NCBI GenBank assembly: GCA_902788575.1
Contig: CADAKY010000002.1
Location: 1 to 64,000 of the forward strand
DNA: 64,000 nucleotides
Direction of reading: 5' to 3'
DNA from: an uncultured bacterium
GTDB taxonomy: Bacteria; Cyanobacteriota; Vampirovibrionia; Gastranaerophilales; Gastranaerophilaceae
In this document: positions 1 to 9,177 of the stretch, piece by piece
Numbering within the stretch: position 1 is the stretch's first letter
How the letters are laid out: every line of letters starts with the position of its first letter
Notes under the pieces: model-generated
Seen by the model: only the letters and a program-made list of their open reading frames with translations
Database searches by the model: none
Told to the model about the DNA's origin: nothing
Position numbers and translations under genes: made by a program

Positions 1-32
1 TTGATTTATCTCTCTCTTTTAAATATCTCTTA

Positions 33-100
33 CATATATATAAAGTATTTAACTTTTTAAAAATTGCCTTTTTTACTTTAAATTGTTAAGAAATGTTAAA
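33..100 (-). promoter_or_regulatory. Shared-design promoter for a gene off the left edge
   Basis: Read on the minus strand: a pair of TTTAACATTT / CTTAACAATT boxes 10 bp apart (about 79-100), then GGCAATTTTT (59-68), a 12-base spacer and ACTTTATATATAT (34-46). The same arrangement with the same 12-base spacer recurs upstream of genes at 10594-10884, 22687-22875 and 44918-46120. The gene it serves must lie left of base 1. Confidence 0.6.
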
Positions 101-171
101 TACGAAAATAAAAATTTATAGTCAGGCTTGTAATCATCAAATCTGCTGTTTTTTGAAAGAATAATTTAACA

Positions 172-207
172 ACAAAAAACTTATTGCAGGGATAAAATGT
201 GCAATAA
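172..207 (-). terminator. Rho-independent terminator of the YjfB-like gene
   Basis: On the minus strand an 8-bp stem TTATTGCA/TGCAATAA (11-base loop, 181-207) is followed by GTTTTTTG, about 37 bases past the stop codon of the 244-441 gene. Confidence 0.6.
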
Positions 208-243
208 TTTTTGGGGAAATGTTATTTTATTAAATTAACATAA

Positions 244-441
244 TTATGCGCTTTTTTCAGCCATAAACTTTTGCATAGCTTCCTGAGAAATTTCTACGGT
301 ATCTTCAATTAAATTTCCGATAACAGCTTCACTTTCCTGTGCCATTTTTATTAATTTAATACCATATAATTCTTTTGCCTGCTCAGCCTTAATCTCTGAT
401 TCTATCAGATTTTGTGTTTGTCCTACAGCACTTACATCCAT
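244..441 (-). CDS. YjfB-like putative motility protein
   Basis: A 65-residue protein whose opening (MDVSAVG, then a run of polar helix with IKLIKMAQESEAV) matches the pattern of the small YjfB family, annotated as putative motility proteins in flagellated bacteria; biochemical function is unknown. There is no signal peptide or membrane segment. The ATG at 441 has GAGGA eight bases upstream and a clear sigma-70 promoter behind it. The family match is from memory of the N-terminal pattern, so the name is tentative; flagellar genes elsewhere in the window fit it. Confidence 0.6.
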   Translation of the reverse strand: MDVSAVGQTQNLIESEIKAEQAKELYGIKLIKMAQESEAVIGNLIEDTVEISQEAMQKFMAEKSA

Positions 442-474
442 ATAAAATTCCTCATATTGATTGGTGATATAAAT

Positions 475-503
475 ATATTACCACATTTTATATACAATTT
501 CAA
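475..503 (-). promoter_or_regulatory. Sigma-70 promoter of the YjfB-like gene
   Basis: Minus-strand TTGAAA (498-503), 17-base spacer, TAATAT (475-480). The start codon is about 34 bases downstream of the -10 box. Confidence 0.6.
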
Positions 504-511
504 TACCAATC

Positions 512-545
512 AAAAAAAATGTAAAAAAAGAGCCCCTATGGGCTC
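512..545 (-). terminator. Intrinsic terminator with no annotated gene upstream
   Basis: Minus-strand stem GAGCCC/GGGCTC with a 4-base loop (530-545), followed by seven T, then ACATTTTTTTT. The next gene to the right, rny, is on the other strand, so this terminator must end an unannotated minus-strand transcript. Confidence 0.6.
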
Positions 546-651
546 ATGGAATTAAGAATAGCTGGAAGTATGAAAAAGATTTAATAATTATATTTAACCC
601 AAATTTTATTTGTAAAACTATTGGACAGTAAGGGAATTTTAGCGTGATATC
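520..651 (-). ncRNA. Candidate small RNA
   Basis: A minus-strand promoter-like pair TTTACT (681-686), 17 bases, TATTAT (658-663) lies about 130 bases ahead of the orphan terminator at 512-545. The interval has no open frame of useful size. Together these predict a small RNA of roughly 125-130 nt. No known RNA family is recognised, and the prediction rests on the promoter and terminator alone. Confidence 0.3.
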
Positions 652-842
652 AGGGGAATAATATTCACTTGTATACAAAAAGTAAAATATATGATATGAT
701 AAAATTAGAGTAGTAGATAACAAATTTTTGAAGATATATGCGATAGATAGAATTATTAATTAAAAATAGTAGTTTTTCGGGCAGGTTATATGTGCCCGTG
801 TCTCGTGTATATATAAAAAAATAGAAAGAAAAAAGGTGCCAG

Positions 843-2363
843 ATGAATGGATTACTTTACGTGGCAATTTTAGCAGTCGTGATGCTGATTGCTGTGATTG
901 TTGTGCAGAGGGTGAAGTACAAAAATCTTGTACTTCAGACAGAGCAGTCTAAAAAAGACTTGCAAGAAAAAGAATCAATTATTCAGAAAGAAGCTTTAAT
1001 TAAAGCAAAAGAATCATTGCAAGCTGAAAGAGAACAGCTTAACGAAGACGAAAGAGAACGCAGAAGAGAATTCGCACAAATTGAATCAAAATTAAACAAA
1101 AGAGAAGACATACTGGAAACTAAGATTCAGGAAGTGACAGATAAGGAAGTTGAACTGGATAAGCTGAAAGAGCGGCTTATTGATAAAGAAGATTATTTAG
1201 CGGAAATAGTTCAAAAGCAGACAGAAGAGTTGGAAAAAATCGCAGGTATGTCTGCGGAAGATGCAAAAAAAATGCTTTTGGAACAGTTAAAAAACGACCT
1301 AGCACAAGAGCAAATGCAGCTTATTCGCGAGAACGAAGCTAAAATCCGAGAAGATGCGTTAGAAAAATCAAAAGAAATTCTTTCAACAACTATGCAGAGA
1401 TGTATGATGGAGCAGGTTGTTGAATCAACCGTATCGGTTGTATCTCTTCCTAATGACGAAATGAAGGGAAGAATAATCGGAAGAGAAGGTAGAAATATAA
1501 GAACTTTGGAAACTTTAACAGGCGTGGATTTAATTATTGATGATACTCCGGAAGCAGTTGTTCTTTCTTCTTTTGACCCTGTAAGAAGAGAAATCGCTAA
1601 AATCTCTTTGGAAAAATTAATACAGGACGGACGTATTCATCCGGTAAGAATTGAAGAAACGGTTGAAAAATCAAGAGAAGAAGTTGAAAAGAAAATCATG
1701 AAAGAGGGTGAAAATGCTGCTCTTGATATGGGTATAATGGGCTTAAACAAAGAGCTTATAAAAAACTTAGGACGCTTATACTACAGAACAAGCTACGGTC
1801 AAAACGTTCTTAAGCATTCTCTTGAAGTTGGTCATATAGCAGGAATGCTGGCGGCTGAACTCGGTGCAAATGTAAATGTTGCAAAAAGAGCAGGCTTACT
1901 TCACGACATCGGTAAAGCGGTAGACCAAACACAGGAAGGAACACATATTCAACTCGGTGTTGAACTGGCTTCTCGTTATGGTGAAAAACCGGAAGTAATT
2001 CACGCAATAGAGGCTCACCATGATGATGTTACAGCAAATACAGTAGAGGCAGTTCTTGTAAAACTTGCAGACGCGATTTCTGCGGGACGCCCCGGTGCAA
2101 GACGTGATACTTTAGAAATCTATATCAAACGTTTACAAAAAATTGAAGAAATTGTAAACGGATACGAAGGTATAAAACAATCTTTTGCGGTACAGGCAGG
2201 ACGTGAAGTTCGTGTAATTGTTCAATCGGAAATGTTTGACGATTTGGCTTCACAAAAACTTGCAAGAGATATTGCAAAGAAAATAGAAGACGAACTTGAT
2301 TATCCGGGACAAATTAAAGTTACGGTTGTAAGAGAGTTCAGAACAACAGAGATAGCTAAATAG
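843..2363 (+). CDS. rny: Ribonuclease Y
   Basis: Membrane-anchored endoribonuclease that starts mRNA decay. At 506 residues it has the usual family layout: an N-terminal membrane helix (about 4-22), a long charged coiled coil (about 30-180), a KH RNA-binding domain with [15 protein letters not shown], and an HD domain whose metal ligands are seen in KHSLEV and [10 protein letters not shown]. The ATG has AAGGTG just upstream. It begins a run with ymdB, which in Bacillus is known to interact with RNase Y. A hairpin CGGGCA/TGCCCG at about 778-798 sits in the leader; its role is unknown. Confidence 0.95.
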   Translation: MNGLLYVAILAVVMLIAVIVVQRVKYKNLVLQTEQSKKDLQEKESIIQKEALIKAKESLQAEREQLNEDERERRREFAQIESKLNKREDILETKIQEVTDKEVELDKLKERLIDKEDYLAEIVQKQTEELEKIAGMSAEDAKKMLLEQLKNDLAQEQMQLIRENEAKIREDALEKSKEILSTTMQRCMMEQVVESTVSVVSLPNDEMKGRIIGREGRNIRTLETLTGVDLIIDDTPEAVVLSSFDPVRREIAKISLEKLIQDGRIHPVRIEETVEKSREEVEKKIMKEGENAALDMGIMGLNKELIKNLGRLYYRTSYGQNVLKHSLEVGHIAGMLAAELGANVNVAKRAGLLHDIGKAVDQTQEGTHIQLGVELASRYGEKPEVIHAIEAHHDDVTANTVEAVLVKLADAISAGRPGARRDTLEIYIKRLQKIEEIVNGYEGIKQSFAVQAGREVRVIVQSEMFDDLASQKLARDIAKKIEDELDYPGQIKVTVVREFRTTEIAK

Positions 2364-2372
2364 GAGGACAAG

Positions 2373-2503
2373 TGAGCTGTGAATAAGTGATTAATGATTG
2401 AGTGAGTATTAAATTTATTTTATAAATTATAAAACTTACATAAGTCACATAGAATAATTTTAAAACCACTTAATCACTTAATCACTTATTCACTAAATCA
2501 CCT
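2373..2503 (+). repeat. Foldback repeat built of 8-bp units
   Basis: The left arm (2379-2404, starting GTGAATAAGTGATTAA) is nearly the reverse complement of the right arm (2467-2493). The right arm is itself made of tandem 8-bp units of the type ACTTAATC. A related element with ACTTAGTC units lies at 60675-60780. Both sit between co-directional genes. Confidence 0.7.
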
Positions 2504-2510
2504 ATAACAC

Positions 2511-3362
2511 ATGCAATCTAACGAAGATACAATAAAGTTAATATTTCTCGGAGACATTACCGGCAGACAAGGACGCACTGCCGTAAAGTCATATATTGCA
2601 TCGTTAAAAGAAAAACCTGATTTTATTATTGCTAATATCGAAAATGCATCCCACGGTTTCGGTTTAACAAAAAAGAATTATGTTGATTTGTCTGAAAATG
2701 GAATTGATTGTTTCACTTCCGGCAATCATATATGGGATAAAAAAGATATTTATGAATATATTGATGAAGCGGATAACCTTATTCGTCCGATAAATTATCC
2801 CGCAGGAACCCGTGGTGCCGGCTCAAGAATTTTTGAAATAAAAGGTCAAAAGCTTGGTGTCATTAACGCACTCGGACGTGTATTTATGCCTCCGATTGAT
2901 TCTCCGTGGCAGGTGGTTACGGATGAAATTAAAAAAATGCAATCAGATGGTGTCGAACATATAATTATAGATTTTCACGCAGAAGCTACGGCTGAAAAAA
3001 TCTGTTTCTCCAAATACTTGGCAAAAGAATTTAATAATGAAAATAACGCGCTTATAAAAGGATTTTTCGGAACGCACACCCATGTTCAGACAGCGGATGA
3101 ACAAATAATTAACGGCATGGCTTATATAACCGACGCGGGATTTTGCGGTGCGGTTGATAGCGTAATCGGTATGGAGTTTGAGACTTCTTTGAAACGCTTA
3201 TCTACAAGTCTGCCTGAAAGATACGAAATTGCCGAAAATCCATGTGCGCAAGTAAACGGTGTTGAGGTTCTTATTGACAGAACAGGTGCAACACATATAA
3301 AAAGAATTAATGTTACTATAAATAATAATGGAAGTGAGGGGTTAAATGACGGGCAAAGTTAA
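2511..3362 (+). CDS. ymdB: YmdB-family metallophosphoesterase
   Basis: Calcineurin-like phosphoesterase of the TIGR00282/YmdB family; the Bacillus member hydrolyses 2',3'-cyclic nucleotides and affects biofilm and motility choices. Metal-binding blocks are visible in order: FLGDITGRQGR (about 12-22), NIENASHGFG, SGNHIWD, IDFHAEATAEK, GTHTHVQTADE and YITDAGFCGAVDSVIG. The 283-residue length exceeds the usual 260-odd because of a C-terminal tail. The ATG has no ribosome binding site directly upstream; the good AGGAGG after rny lies about 140 bases away, on the other side of the foldback repeat. It follows rny and overlaps the next gene by 17 bases. Confidence 0.9.
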   Translation: MQSNEDTIKLIFLGDITGRQGRTAVKSYIASLKEKPDFIIANIENASHGFGLTKKNYVDLSENGIDCFTSGNHIWDKKDIYEYIDEADNLIRPINYPAGTRGAGSRIFEIKGQKLGVINALGRVFMPPIDSPWQVVTDEIKKMQSDGVEHIIIDFHAEATAEKICFSKYLAKEFNNENNALIKGFFGTHTHVQTADEQIINGMAYITDAGFCGAVDSVIGMEFETSLKRLSTSLPERYEIAENPCAQVNGVEVLIDRTGATHIKRINVTINNNGSEGLNDGQS

Positions 3363-4209
3363 AGGTGACTTTCATATACACACTTACTATTCGGATGGTG
3401 TATTCTCGCCTGAAAAAGTCGTTGATTTGGCGATAGACGCGGGACTGCAGGTTATATCGCTGACTGATCACGATAACGTTCTATCTTATGACGTTGCAAC
3501 AGAATACCTTAAAAAGAAAGAAAATGTTGATTTTAAAATAATTCCGGGAATAGAGGTTAATACTCTTTATAAAGACTATGAAGTTCACATTCTCGGGTAT
3601 TTTCCGGATGCCAATAAACCGGATTTCAAAGCTATGTTGAAGAATCAACAGCAGGCTCGTATAAAACAAACGAAAGAAATATTGAGACTTCTTGCCAAAA
3701 AAGAAGGCATAAAAATTGCATTTGAAGACGTAAAAGAAATGGTTGCGGAAGGCGGTTCCATAGGTCGTCCGCACATAGCAAAAGCTATTACGAATGCAGG
3801 CGGAACAAGCAATGTTATGGAAGCATACAGCAAATATATTCACAAAGATTCACCTGTTTATGTAGAACGTAAAACCGTTTCTCCGTTTGAAGCGGTTGAA
3901 GTAATTTATGATTCAGGCGGAATCCCTGTGATTGCGCATCCGTATGATATTGATATTGCCGAAAAATTGATTAAAGAGCTTATGTCATGCGGGCTCAGAG
4001 GAATTGAAGCTTATCACAGAAAACATTCTCCTGCAATTGTTGAATATTTCTCTTCAATGGCAGAAAATCTCGGACTTATCGTAACAGGCGGTTCGGATTT
4101 TCATGCGCCGAATATTATGAACGGTCAGATTATTTTGGGTAAAAACTTTGTTCCTGAATGGATTTATGACAAATTAATTGAAGAAAAACACAATATTGAT
4201 ATGGCTTAA
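3346..4209 (+). CDS. PHP-domain phosphoesterase, RNase AM-like
   Basis: A 287-residue PHP-domain protein of the COG0613 (TrpH/YciV) type. Members act as 3',5'-nucleotide phosphatases, and the E. coli protein is the 5'-3' exoribonuclease RNase AM. The metal ligands appear in order as FHIHTYYSDG, LTDHDN, PGIEVNT, GRPHIAKA, IAHPYDI and GGSDFHA. It overlaps ymdB by 17 bases, with GTGAGGGG upstream of the ATG, so the two are translationally coupled. Its place after two RNA- or nucleotide-turnover genes fits a role in RNA decay, which is inference. Confidence 0.82.
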   Translation: MTGKVKGDFHIHTYYSDGVFSPEKVVDLAIDAGLQVISLTDHDNVLSYDVATEYLKKKENVDFKIIPGIEVNTLYKDYEVHILGYFPDANKPDFKAMLKNQQQARIKQTKEILRLLAKKEGIKIAFEDVKEMVAEGGSIGRPHIAKAITNAGGTSNVMEAYSKYIHKDSPVYVERKTVSPFEAVEVIYDSGGIPVIAHPYDIDIAEKLIKELMSCGLRGIEAYHRKHSPAIVEYFSSMAENLGLIVTGGSDFHAPNIMNGQIILGKNFVPEWIYDKLIEEKHNIDMA

Positions 4210-4215
4210 ATTATT

Positions 4216-5052
4216 ATGGATTATTTACAAAGGGCAAAATATTTCAGGACAAAAAAACGCTTGGGACAAAACTTCCTTATAAATGGGGAAGTTATTGCCG
4301 ATATTATTGATTTTGCAAAAATTACAAAAGAAGACACTGTTTTGGAAATCGGTCCGGGAGTCGGATTTGTAACAGAACAATTAGTTAAAAAAGCAAAAAA
4401 AGTTATTGCGGTAGAATTGGATGAAGAGGCAATAAAAGAACTGGAAAAGCTTGATTGTGACAATCTCGAAATTATACATAATGACATTCTGAAAACGGAT
4501 TTATCAACTTTAACGGATGAAAAAATCAAAGTTGTAGCAAATATTCCATACTACATAACCTCTCCTATAATTGCACACTTGCTTGGAGAAATTGATGATT
4601 TGGAGAATAAAAATCGTTCAAAAATTACGGATATTATTCTTATGGTTCAGGAAGAAGTCGCAAGGAGAATTGTCGCAACTGAAAAAAGTTCTGCAAAACA
4701 ATACGGACTTTTGACAATATTGGCGCAATTTTGGGCAGAGTGTTCGATAATAAGAACAGTAGGGAGACGCTCTTTTTATCCGGCTCCGAAGGTTAATTCG
4801 GCTTTGGTATATTTAAAAGTAAGACCGGAGGCAAAGCTCAAATTATCAGATTATTCACATTTCAGAAAAACGATTAAAGCAGCTTTTTCACAAAGAAGAA
4901 AAACTCTGAAAAATTGTCTTGCCGGCTCCGGATTTGATAAAAACTCAATTGAAAAAGTTCTCTCAGAAATGAATCTTGATGAAAACATAAGAGGAGAAAA
5001 ACTTTCTATTGATGAATTTGGGATTCTTTCTGAAAAACTGTTGAGAAATTAG
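4216..5052 (+). CDS. rsmA: 16S rRNA dimethyladenosine transferase
   Basis: RsmA/KsgA dimethylates two adjacent adenines near the 3' end of 16S rRNA during small-subunit assembly. The 278 residues show KRLGQNFLI at the N terminus, the SAM-binding loop LEIGPGVGFV, and the catalytic NIPYYITSPI motif; the C-terminal helical domain carries AFSQRRKTLKN. It starts six bases after the PHP gene, in the same operon. Its TAG stop directly abuts the stop of the convergent TPR gene, with no intergenic base. Confidence 0.95.
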   Translation: MDYLQRAKYFRTKKRLGQNFLINGEVIADIIDFAKITKEDTVLEIGPGVGFVTEQLVKKAKKVIAVELDEEAIKELEKLDCDNLEIIHNDILKTDLSTLTDEKIKVVANIPYYITSPIIAHLLGEIDDLENKNRSKITDIILMVQEEVARRIVATEKSSAKQYGLLTILAQFWAECSIIRTVGRRSFYPAPKVNSALVYLKVRPEAKLKLSDYSHFRKTIKAAFSQRRKTLKNCLAGSGFDKNSIEKVLSEMNLDENIRGEKLSIDEFGILSEKLLRN

Positions 5053-5976
5053 TTATAAATATTTATTTTCAATAAGTTTTTTCAAAGCCTTTGCATTCAC
5101 TGCATTTGGTTCAATTTCTATAATCTTATCAAGATTCTGTACAGCCTCTTTATACTGCCCCAAATTCTTTTGTATAGCAGCTATAGAATAGTATGCATCA
5201 ATAAATTTCGGATCTAACGCAACAGCTGTGACAAAATCGTCCAGTGCAAGCTTTGGGTTATCTTTGAATAAAAGCTGACCGCGGTTAAAATATGCATCAA
5301 TCATTTTTTTATTTAATTCAATTGATTTTGTATAACTGTTAATTGCATCTTCTGCTCTGTTTAAACTTTGGTATGCAACTCCTTTGTAGAAATGCACAAG
5401 GGCAGAATTGAAATTAAATTTTAATGCTTCATCAAAGTTTTCGACAGCTTCTTTTAAGTTGCCCTTATTGATTTCTGAAATACCAAGGCTTAAATAATAT
5501 TTTTCACTAAATTCTTTATCATCCTCCAAGCAGACTTCTGAAACCAATTTTGCTTTATTATCGAGTGCAATGTTTAATTTTGGATTCAGAAGTATAGCTT
5601 TGTTGTAATCATTCAATGCGCCCTTAAAATCCTGCATTTTATATTTTGTATATCCTCTGTTGTTATATGCAAGTGCACATTTTGAATCCAATTCTATTGC
5701 TTTATCGTAGTCCGTTAAAGAGTTTTCATAATCTCCGAGTTCATTATTAACAAGCCCTCTGTTAAGATATGCGTCCATAAAATCAGGATTCTGTTCTATT
5801 GATTTTGTGTACAATTCTTTTTTTTCTGCTAAATCACTGCTTACAAGAGCTAAATAGAAATAATATTCATCCATAGCTCCCATCCGTTTCAAATCATTAG
5901 AAGCAATTTTTCTGACAGCATCGTAATCGTTTGCCGTTAGGGCATTATGCAATTTTCTGTATATCTTTTCGTCCAT
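5053..5976 (-). CDS. TPR repeat protein
   Basis: A 307-residue cytoplasmic protein made almost wholly of tetratricopeptide repeats, with about eight units recognisable by patterns such as AYLNRGLVNNELGDYENSL and AYNNRGYTKYKMQDFKGAL. It has no signal peptide or catalytic domain, so a scaffold role is likely but the partner is unknown. No Shine-Dalgarno sequence precedes the ATG; instead TAGAAT lies six bases upstream, with TTTTAT 17 bases before that, as expected for a leaderless mRNA. Confidence 0.8.
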   Translation of the reverse strand: MDEKIYRKLHNALTANDYDAVRKIASNDLKRMGAMDEYYFYLALVSSDLAEKKELYTKSIEQNPDFMDAYLNRGLVNNELGDYENSLTDYDKAIELDSKCALAYNNRGYTKYKMQDFKGALNDYNKAILLNPKLNIALDNKAKLVSEVCLEDDKEFSEKYYLSLGISEINKGNLKEAVENFDEALKFNFNSALVHFYKGVAYQSLNRAEDAINSYTKSIELNKKMIDAYFNRGQLLFKDNPKLALDDFVTAVALDPKFIDAYYSIAAIQKNLGQYKEAVQNLDKIIEIEPNAVNAKALKKLIENKYL

Positions 5977-6051
5977 AGAATTATTCTATCATATTAATAA
6001 TTTTGATAAAATCCCCTTAAAGGTGACAGCCGAAAATATATTAATAACTAT

Positions 6052-7131
6052 CTAGTTATTGTCTCTTCTTGAATTGTAAACAAATGCCAAAATTTCAGCA
6101 ACTGCAACATATAAATCAGACGGAATTACACCATCAAGCGGAACCGTGTTATACAAAGCCCTTGCAACGGGTCTGTTTTCTACAATAGGGACATTGTTTT
6201 CTTTTGCAATTTCTCTAATTTGAAAAGCTAAATAATCTACTCCTTTCGCAACAACCATAGGTGCCGGAGCCTTTGTTTTGTCGTACTTTATGGCAACAGC
6301 ATAGTGTGTAGGGTTGGTTACAACAACATCTGCGGATGGGACTGATGACATCATCCTTTGACGTGCCATTTGCATTTGAATAGACTTGATACGTGCCTTG
6401 GTTTTCGGGTCTCCTTCAATATCCTTTTGCTCGTCTTTAACCTCCTGCTTGGTCATTTTAATTGATTTATTGTATTCATATTGCTGATATTTTTTGTCTA
6501 AATATCCCAAAACCAGCATTGCAAGACACATATTGATAATCATATTTATTAAGATAGAAGCGATTATATTCAAAGAAACAGGAATTTCCAATCCGACCAA
6601 ACCAAGCAGGTCAGATTTTCGGCTATTAATTGCGGAATAACCGCATGCCCCGACTATTACAATTTTTAGTATGGACTTTGCAAATTCTACAAGTGAACGC
6701 GGCTCAAACGGGTTAAACAAACGCTTTGCATTTCCCATCATTTTTCTGGGGGAAATATTTTCAAACTTAGGTTTAATTTTTTCAACTGAAAAAACCGGAC
6801 CGACATCCATTCTTATTACGGCAATAGAAAGTATTACCAATAAAACCATAAAAGGGAGTACGATAATTGCCAGTTTTTGAAAAAATGGCAGCATAATTCC
6901 CAAAATATTATTAGGGTCAATGTATGGATTCAGGTGAGAAAAAGTTTCTCTCATCATTTGCAATATAGTTTGTCCCATATGCTTGGCAAAAACAGCCAAT
7001 AAAGCACAAGCACAAACCATTATGAGGGCAGCATCCATGTCCTGACTTTTTGATACATTGCCTCTTTCCCGCTCTTTTCGTTTCCGTCGCTCGGTGGCCT
7101 CTTCCGTTTTTTCAGCCGCTTCGTTACCCAT
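6052..7131 (-). CDS. flhB: Flagellar export protein FlhB
   Basis: Core membrane component of the flagellar type III export gate, which switches substrate specificity by self-cleavage. At 359 residues it starts with the charged stretch KTEEATERRKRKERERGNVSKSQD, has four membrane segments (about 30-210) and a cytoplasmic domain with the autocleavage site NPTH (about 273-276). It lies 146 bases behind fliR on the same strand, with GGGGA before its ATG. FlhB rather than a virulence paralogue is indicated by the adjacent fliP-fliQ-fliR. Confidence 0.95.
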   Translation of the reverse strand: MGNEAAEKTEEATERRKRKERERGNVSKSQDMDAALIMVCACALLAVFAKHMGQTILQMMRETFSHLNPYIDPNNILGIMLPFFQKLAIIVLPFMVLLVILSIAVIRMDVGPVFSVEKIKPKFENISPRKMMGNAKRLFNPFEPRSLVEFAKSILKIVIVGACGYSAINSRKSDLLGLVGLEIPVSLNIIASILINMIINMCLAMLVLGYLDKKYQQYEYNKSIKMTKQEVKDEQKDIEGDPKTKARIKSIQMQMARQRMMSSVPSADVVVTNPTHYAVAIKYDKTKAPAPMVVAKGVDYLAFQIREIAKENNVPIVENRPVARALYNTVPLDGVIPSDLYVAVAEILAFVYNSRRDNN

Positions 7132-7277
7132 TAATAATCCCCGTTTGTGATGTTGTCAATATTTATTTTATCAAAAATAACAAAACAAATCCAGTTTTAT
7201 TGTAGTAAACAAAACTAATGTAAACCAAATAATCAGTTAAATTATCTCCGCTTTTGCTGACACTAATGCTTAAAGCA

Positions 7278-8057
7278 TTAAAATATAAGAGCTACCTGCG
7301 TCAGCAATTTTTCAATTAAATGTGCCATACATTCTGCCATCGGGCGCACAAAAATTAATGAAAGCAGCAAACCGAGATAGATTTTTAAAGGCATTGAAAC
7401 CATAAAAATATTCATTCTCGGCATCATTTTTGAAGTAAAACCAAGAAGCACATCTGTTATAAAAAGCACACCGAATATAGGGAGTGCTATACTCAATGCT
7501 ATACTAAACATCTGACTTGTAATAACAACTATTTGTCCGAAAATCTCAGGTGAAAAAGTAAAGGAATAGCCTACCGGCATTGTTTTAAAGCTGTTATAAA
7601 TTGCGGAAAACAACCATTGATGAGCGCCCAGAGAAATAAAAATCATGGTTGCAAGAAACGTATACGCCTGTGTAATAACCGGCGAACTGCCTCCGGATGT
7701 TGGATTCAAAGCCTGATCGGCAGACAAACCCATCTGAATTGCAAACATATTTACACCGAGTTCAACCCCGACAAACAAAACATTTGCACAAAAACCGATA
7801 GCATATCCGATTAAATATTCTTTAAATAAGATTACGGTCAAAGCCGGAACAGAATTTGGGGCAACAAAATGCGTATTATACTGCACTATCGGAAAAAGTA
7901 TAAATGCAATCGTTGCTGCGAGCCATATTTTAGCCTGCTGTGGTATCGGAAATGTTGAAAACAGAGGAGCTGACGCAAACAGTCCGGACAACCTTGTTAT
8001 AATTGCCATAAACATAATTATATTAGCAGTTGAAAATAGTACGTCCAGATTAAACAT
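7278..8057 (-). CDS. fliR: Flagellar export protein FliR
   Basis: Polytopic subunit of the FliPQR export-gate complex; 259 residues, the usual size, with about six hydrophobic segments. Family patterns include ITRLSGLFASAPLFS near the N terminus and KIYLGLLLSLIFVRPM near the C terminus. Its ATG overlaps the fliQ stop codon (TAATG), with GGCGGAG as the ribosome binding site, so translation is coupled. Confidence 0.93.
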   Translation of the reverse strand: MFNLDVLFSTANIIMFMAIITRLSGLFASAPLFSTFPIPQQAKIWLAATIAFILFPIVQYNTHFVAPNSVPALTVILFKEYLIGYAIGFCANVLFVGVELGVNMFAIQMGLSADQALNPTSGGSSPVITQAYTFLATMIFISLGAHQWLFSAIYNSFKTMPVGYSFTFSPEIFGQIVVITSQMFSIALSIALPIFGVLFITDVLLGFTSKMMPRMNIFMVSMPLKIYLGLLLSLIFVRPMAECMAHLIEKLLTQVALIF

Positions 8058-8332
8058 TACGCTCCGCCGATTAGTTGTGGAATCATTGACATAAATTCAT
8101 TAACTGTTGTTATAAAAACACTGAACATCCACGGCAGAAGAAAAATCAGCAGTAGCACACAGCCTACAATTTTAGGCACAAATGTAAGCGTTGATTCCTG
8201 TATTTGTGTAACTGTTTGAAAAATACTTACCATCAAACCCAAAATTACACCAACCACAAGCATCGGTACGGACATTTCCAGCGTTAATATAAACATTTTT
8301 TGCAAAAGAGTTATTACTATATCCTGATTCAT
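8057..8332 (-). CDS. fliQ: Flagellar export protein FliQ
   Basis: A 91-residue export-gate subunit with two membrane helices (about 13-40 and 55-78) and the family stretch FQTVTQIQESTLTFVPK between them. It lies ten bases after fliP, with AAGGAA eight bases before the ATG, and runs into fliR with a one-base overlap. Confidence 0.95.
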   Translation of the reverse strand: MNQDIVITLLQKMFILTLEMSVPMLVVGVILGLMVSIFQTVTQIQESTLTFVPKIVGCVLLLIFLLPWMFSVFITTVNEFMSMIPQLIGGA

Positions 8333-8342
8333 TTATAATTCC

Positions 8343-9089
8343 TTACGTAACAAAGCTTTCTACCAGAGATTTTACGACCAAATACCAGCCGTCCACCATA
8401 ACGAACATAATGAGTTTAAACGGAAGTGCAACCATAGTAGGCGGCAGGAACATCATACCCATAGATACAAGAACCGAAGATACGACTATATCTATTACCA
8501 AAAACGGGAGATATATTACAAAACCTATTGTAAAAGCCGTTTTAAGTTCACTCAGAATAAAAGACGGAAGTAAAATATATGTCGGCACATCGTCTTTTGT
8601 TTTTGGTTTCTCAATTTTCGCCATTCTTACAAACAGGGCAAGTTCTTTTTCGTGTGTTTGCTTAAACATAAAGTTTCTTATTGGAACAATGCCTCTGTCA
8701 AGCGCCGCCTGTTGTGTAATTTGGTTTTGCATATACGGTTGAAGCGCTTTTTCATTAATTTCGTTAAAAGTAGGCGCCATGATAAAAAATGTAAGTATCA
8801 AAGCTAAACTTGTAATAACCTGATTCGGCGGTAAGTTACCGGCACCCATCGCCTGACGGGTCAATGATAACACTACTACAAGACGAATAAAACAAGTTGT
8901 CATTATTAAAATACTCGGAGCAAGTGTTAAAATAGTAAGCCAAATCAAAATTTGCAAACCGTTTGTGAAATCCTGCGGAGTATTTGCGGTACCCAATCCG
9001 ATATTTATATTAGGAAAAGTCATGGCAGCCATTGATGGTATGGTTGCCAGCATTAATCCTAATAACGTATAAAATATTTTTTTCATCAA
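8343..9089 (-). CDS. fliP: Flagellar export protein FliP
   Basis: First gene of the fliPQR set; 248 residues with a cleavable signal sequence (about 1-21), then membrane segments carrying the family motifs RLVVVLSLTRQAMG, PPNQVITSLALILTFFIMAP and the C-terminal GMMFLPPTMVALPFK. FliP forms the ring of the flagellar export channel. Two ATG codons are adjacent, and GGGA precedes them by six bases. A promoter lies at 9126-9155. Confidence 0.95.
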   Translation of the reverse strand: MMKKIFYTLLGLMLATIPSMAAMTFPNINIGLGTANTPQDFTNGLQILIWLTILTLAPSILIMTTCFIRLVVVLSLTRQAMGAGNLPPNQVITSLALILTFFIMAPTFNEINEKALQPYMQNQITQQAALDRGIVPIRNFMFKQTHEKELALFVRMAKIEKPKTKDDVPTYILLPSFILSELKTAFTIGFVIYLPFLVIDIVVSSVLVSMGMMFLPPTMVALPFKLIMFVMVDGWYLVVKSLVESFVT

Positions 9090-9125
9090 CTATCCCTTAA
9101 ATTACGAAGACTTTCCCCTAATTTT

Positions 9126-9155
9126 ATACTAGCAGAAGTTTATATTTCTTGGCAA
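9126..9155 (-). promoter_or_regulatory. Sigma-70-like promoter of fliPQR
   Basis: Minus-strand TTGCCA (9150-9155), 18-base spacer, TAGTAT (9126-9131), about 30 bases before the fliP start and after the end of the upstream gene. Confidence 0.5.
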
Positions 9156-9177
9156 ATATGTGTAGTTTGTAAAGTTT

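Noticed and set aside
778-798. CGGGCA/TGCCCG hairpin before rny as a terminator or riboswitch
   Set aside because: No T-run follows and no riboswitch pattern was recognised; it may simply be a leader hairpin.
7132-7277. Terminator between fliR and flhB
   Set aside because: An AATGCT/AGCATT hairpin is present but not followed by T, so fliR-flhB read-through is assumed.
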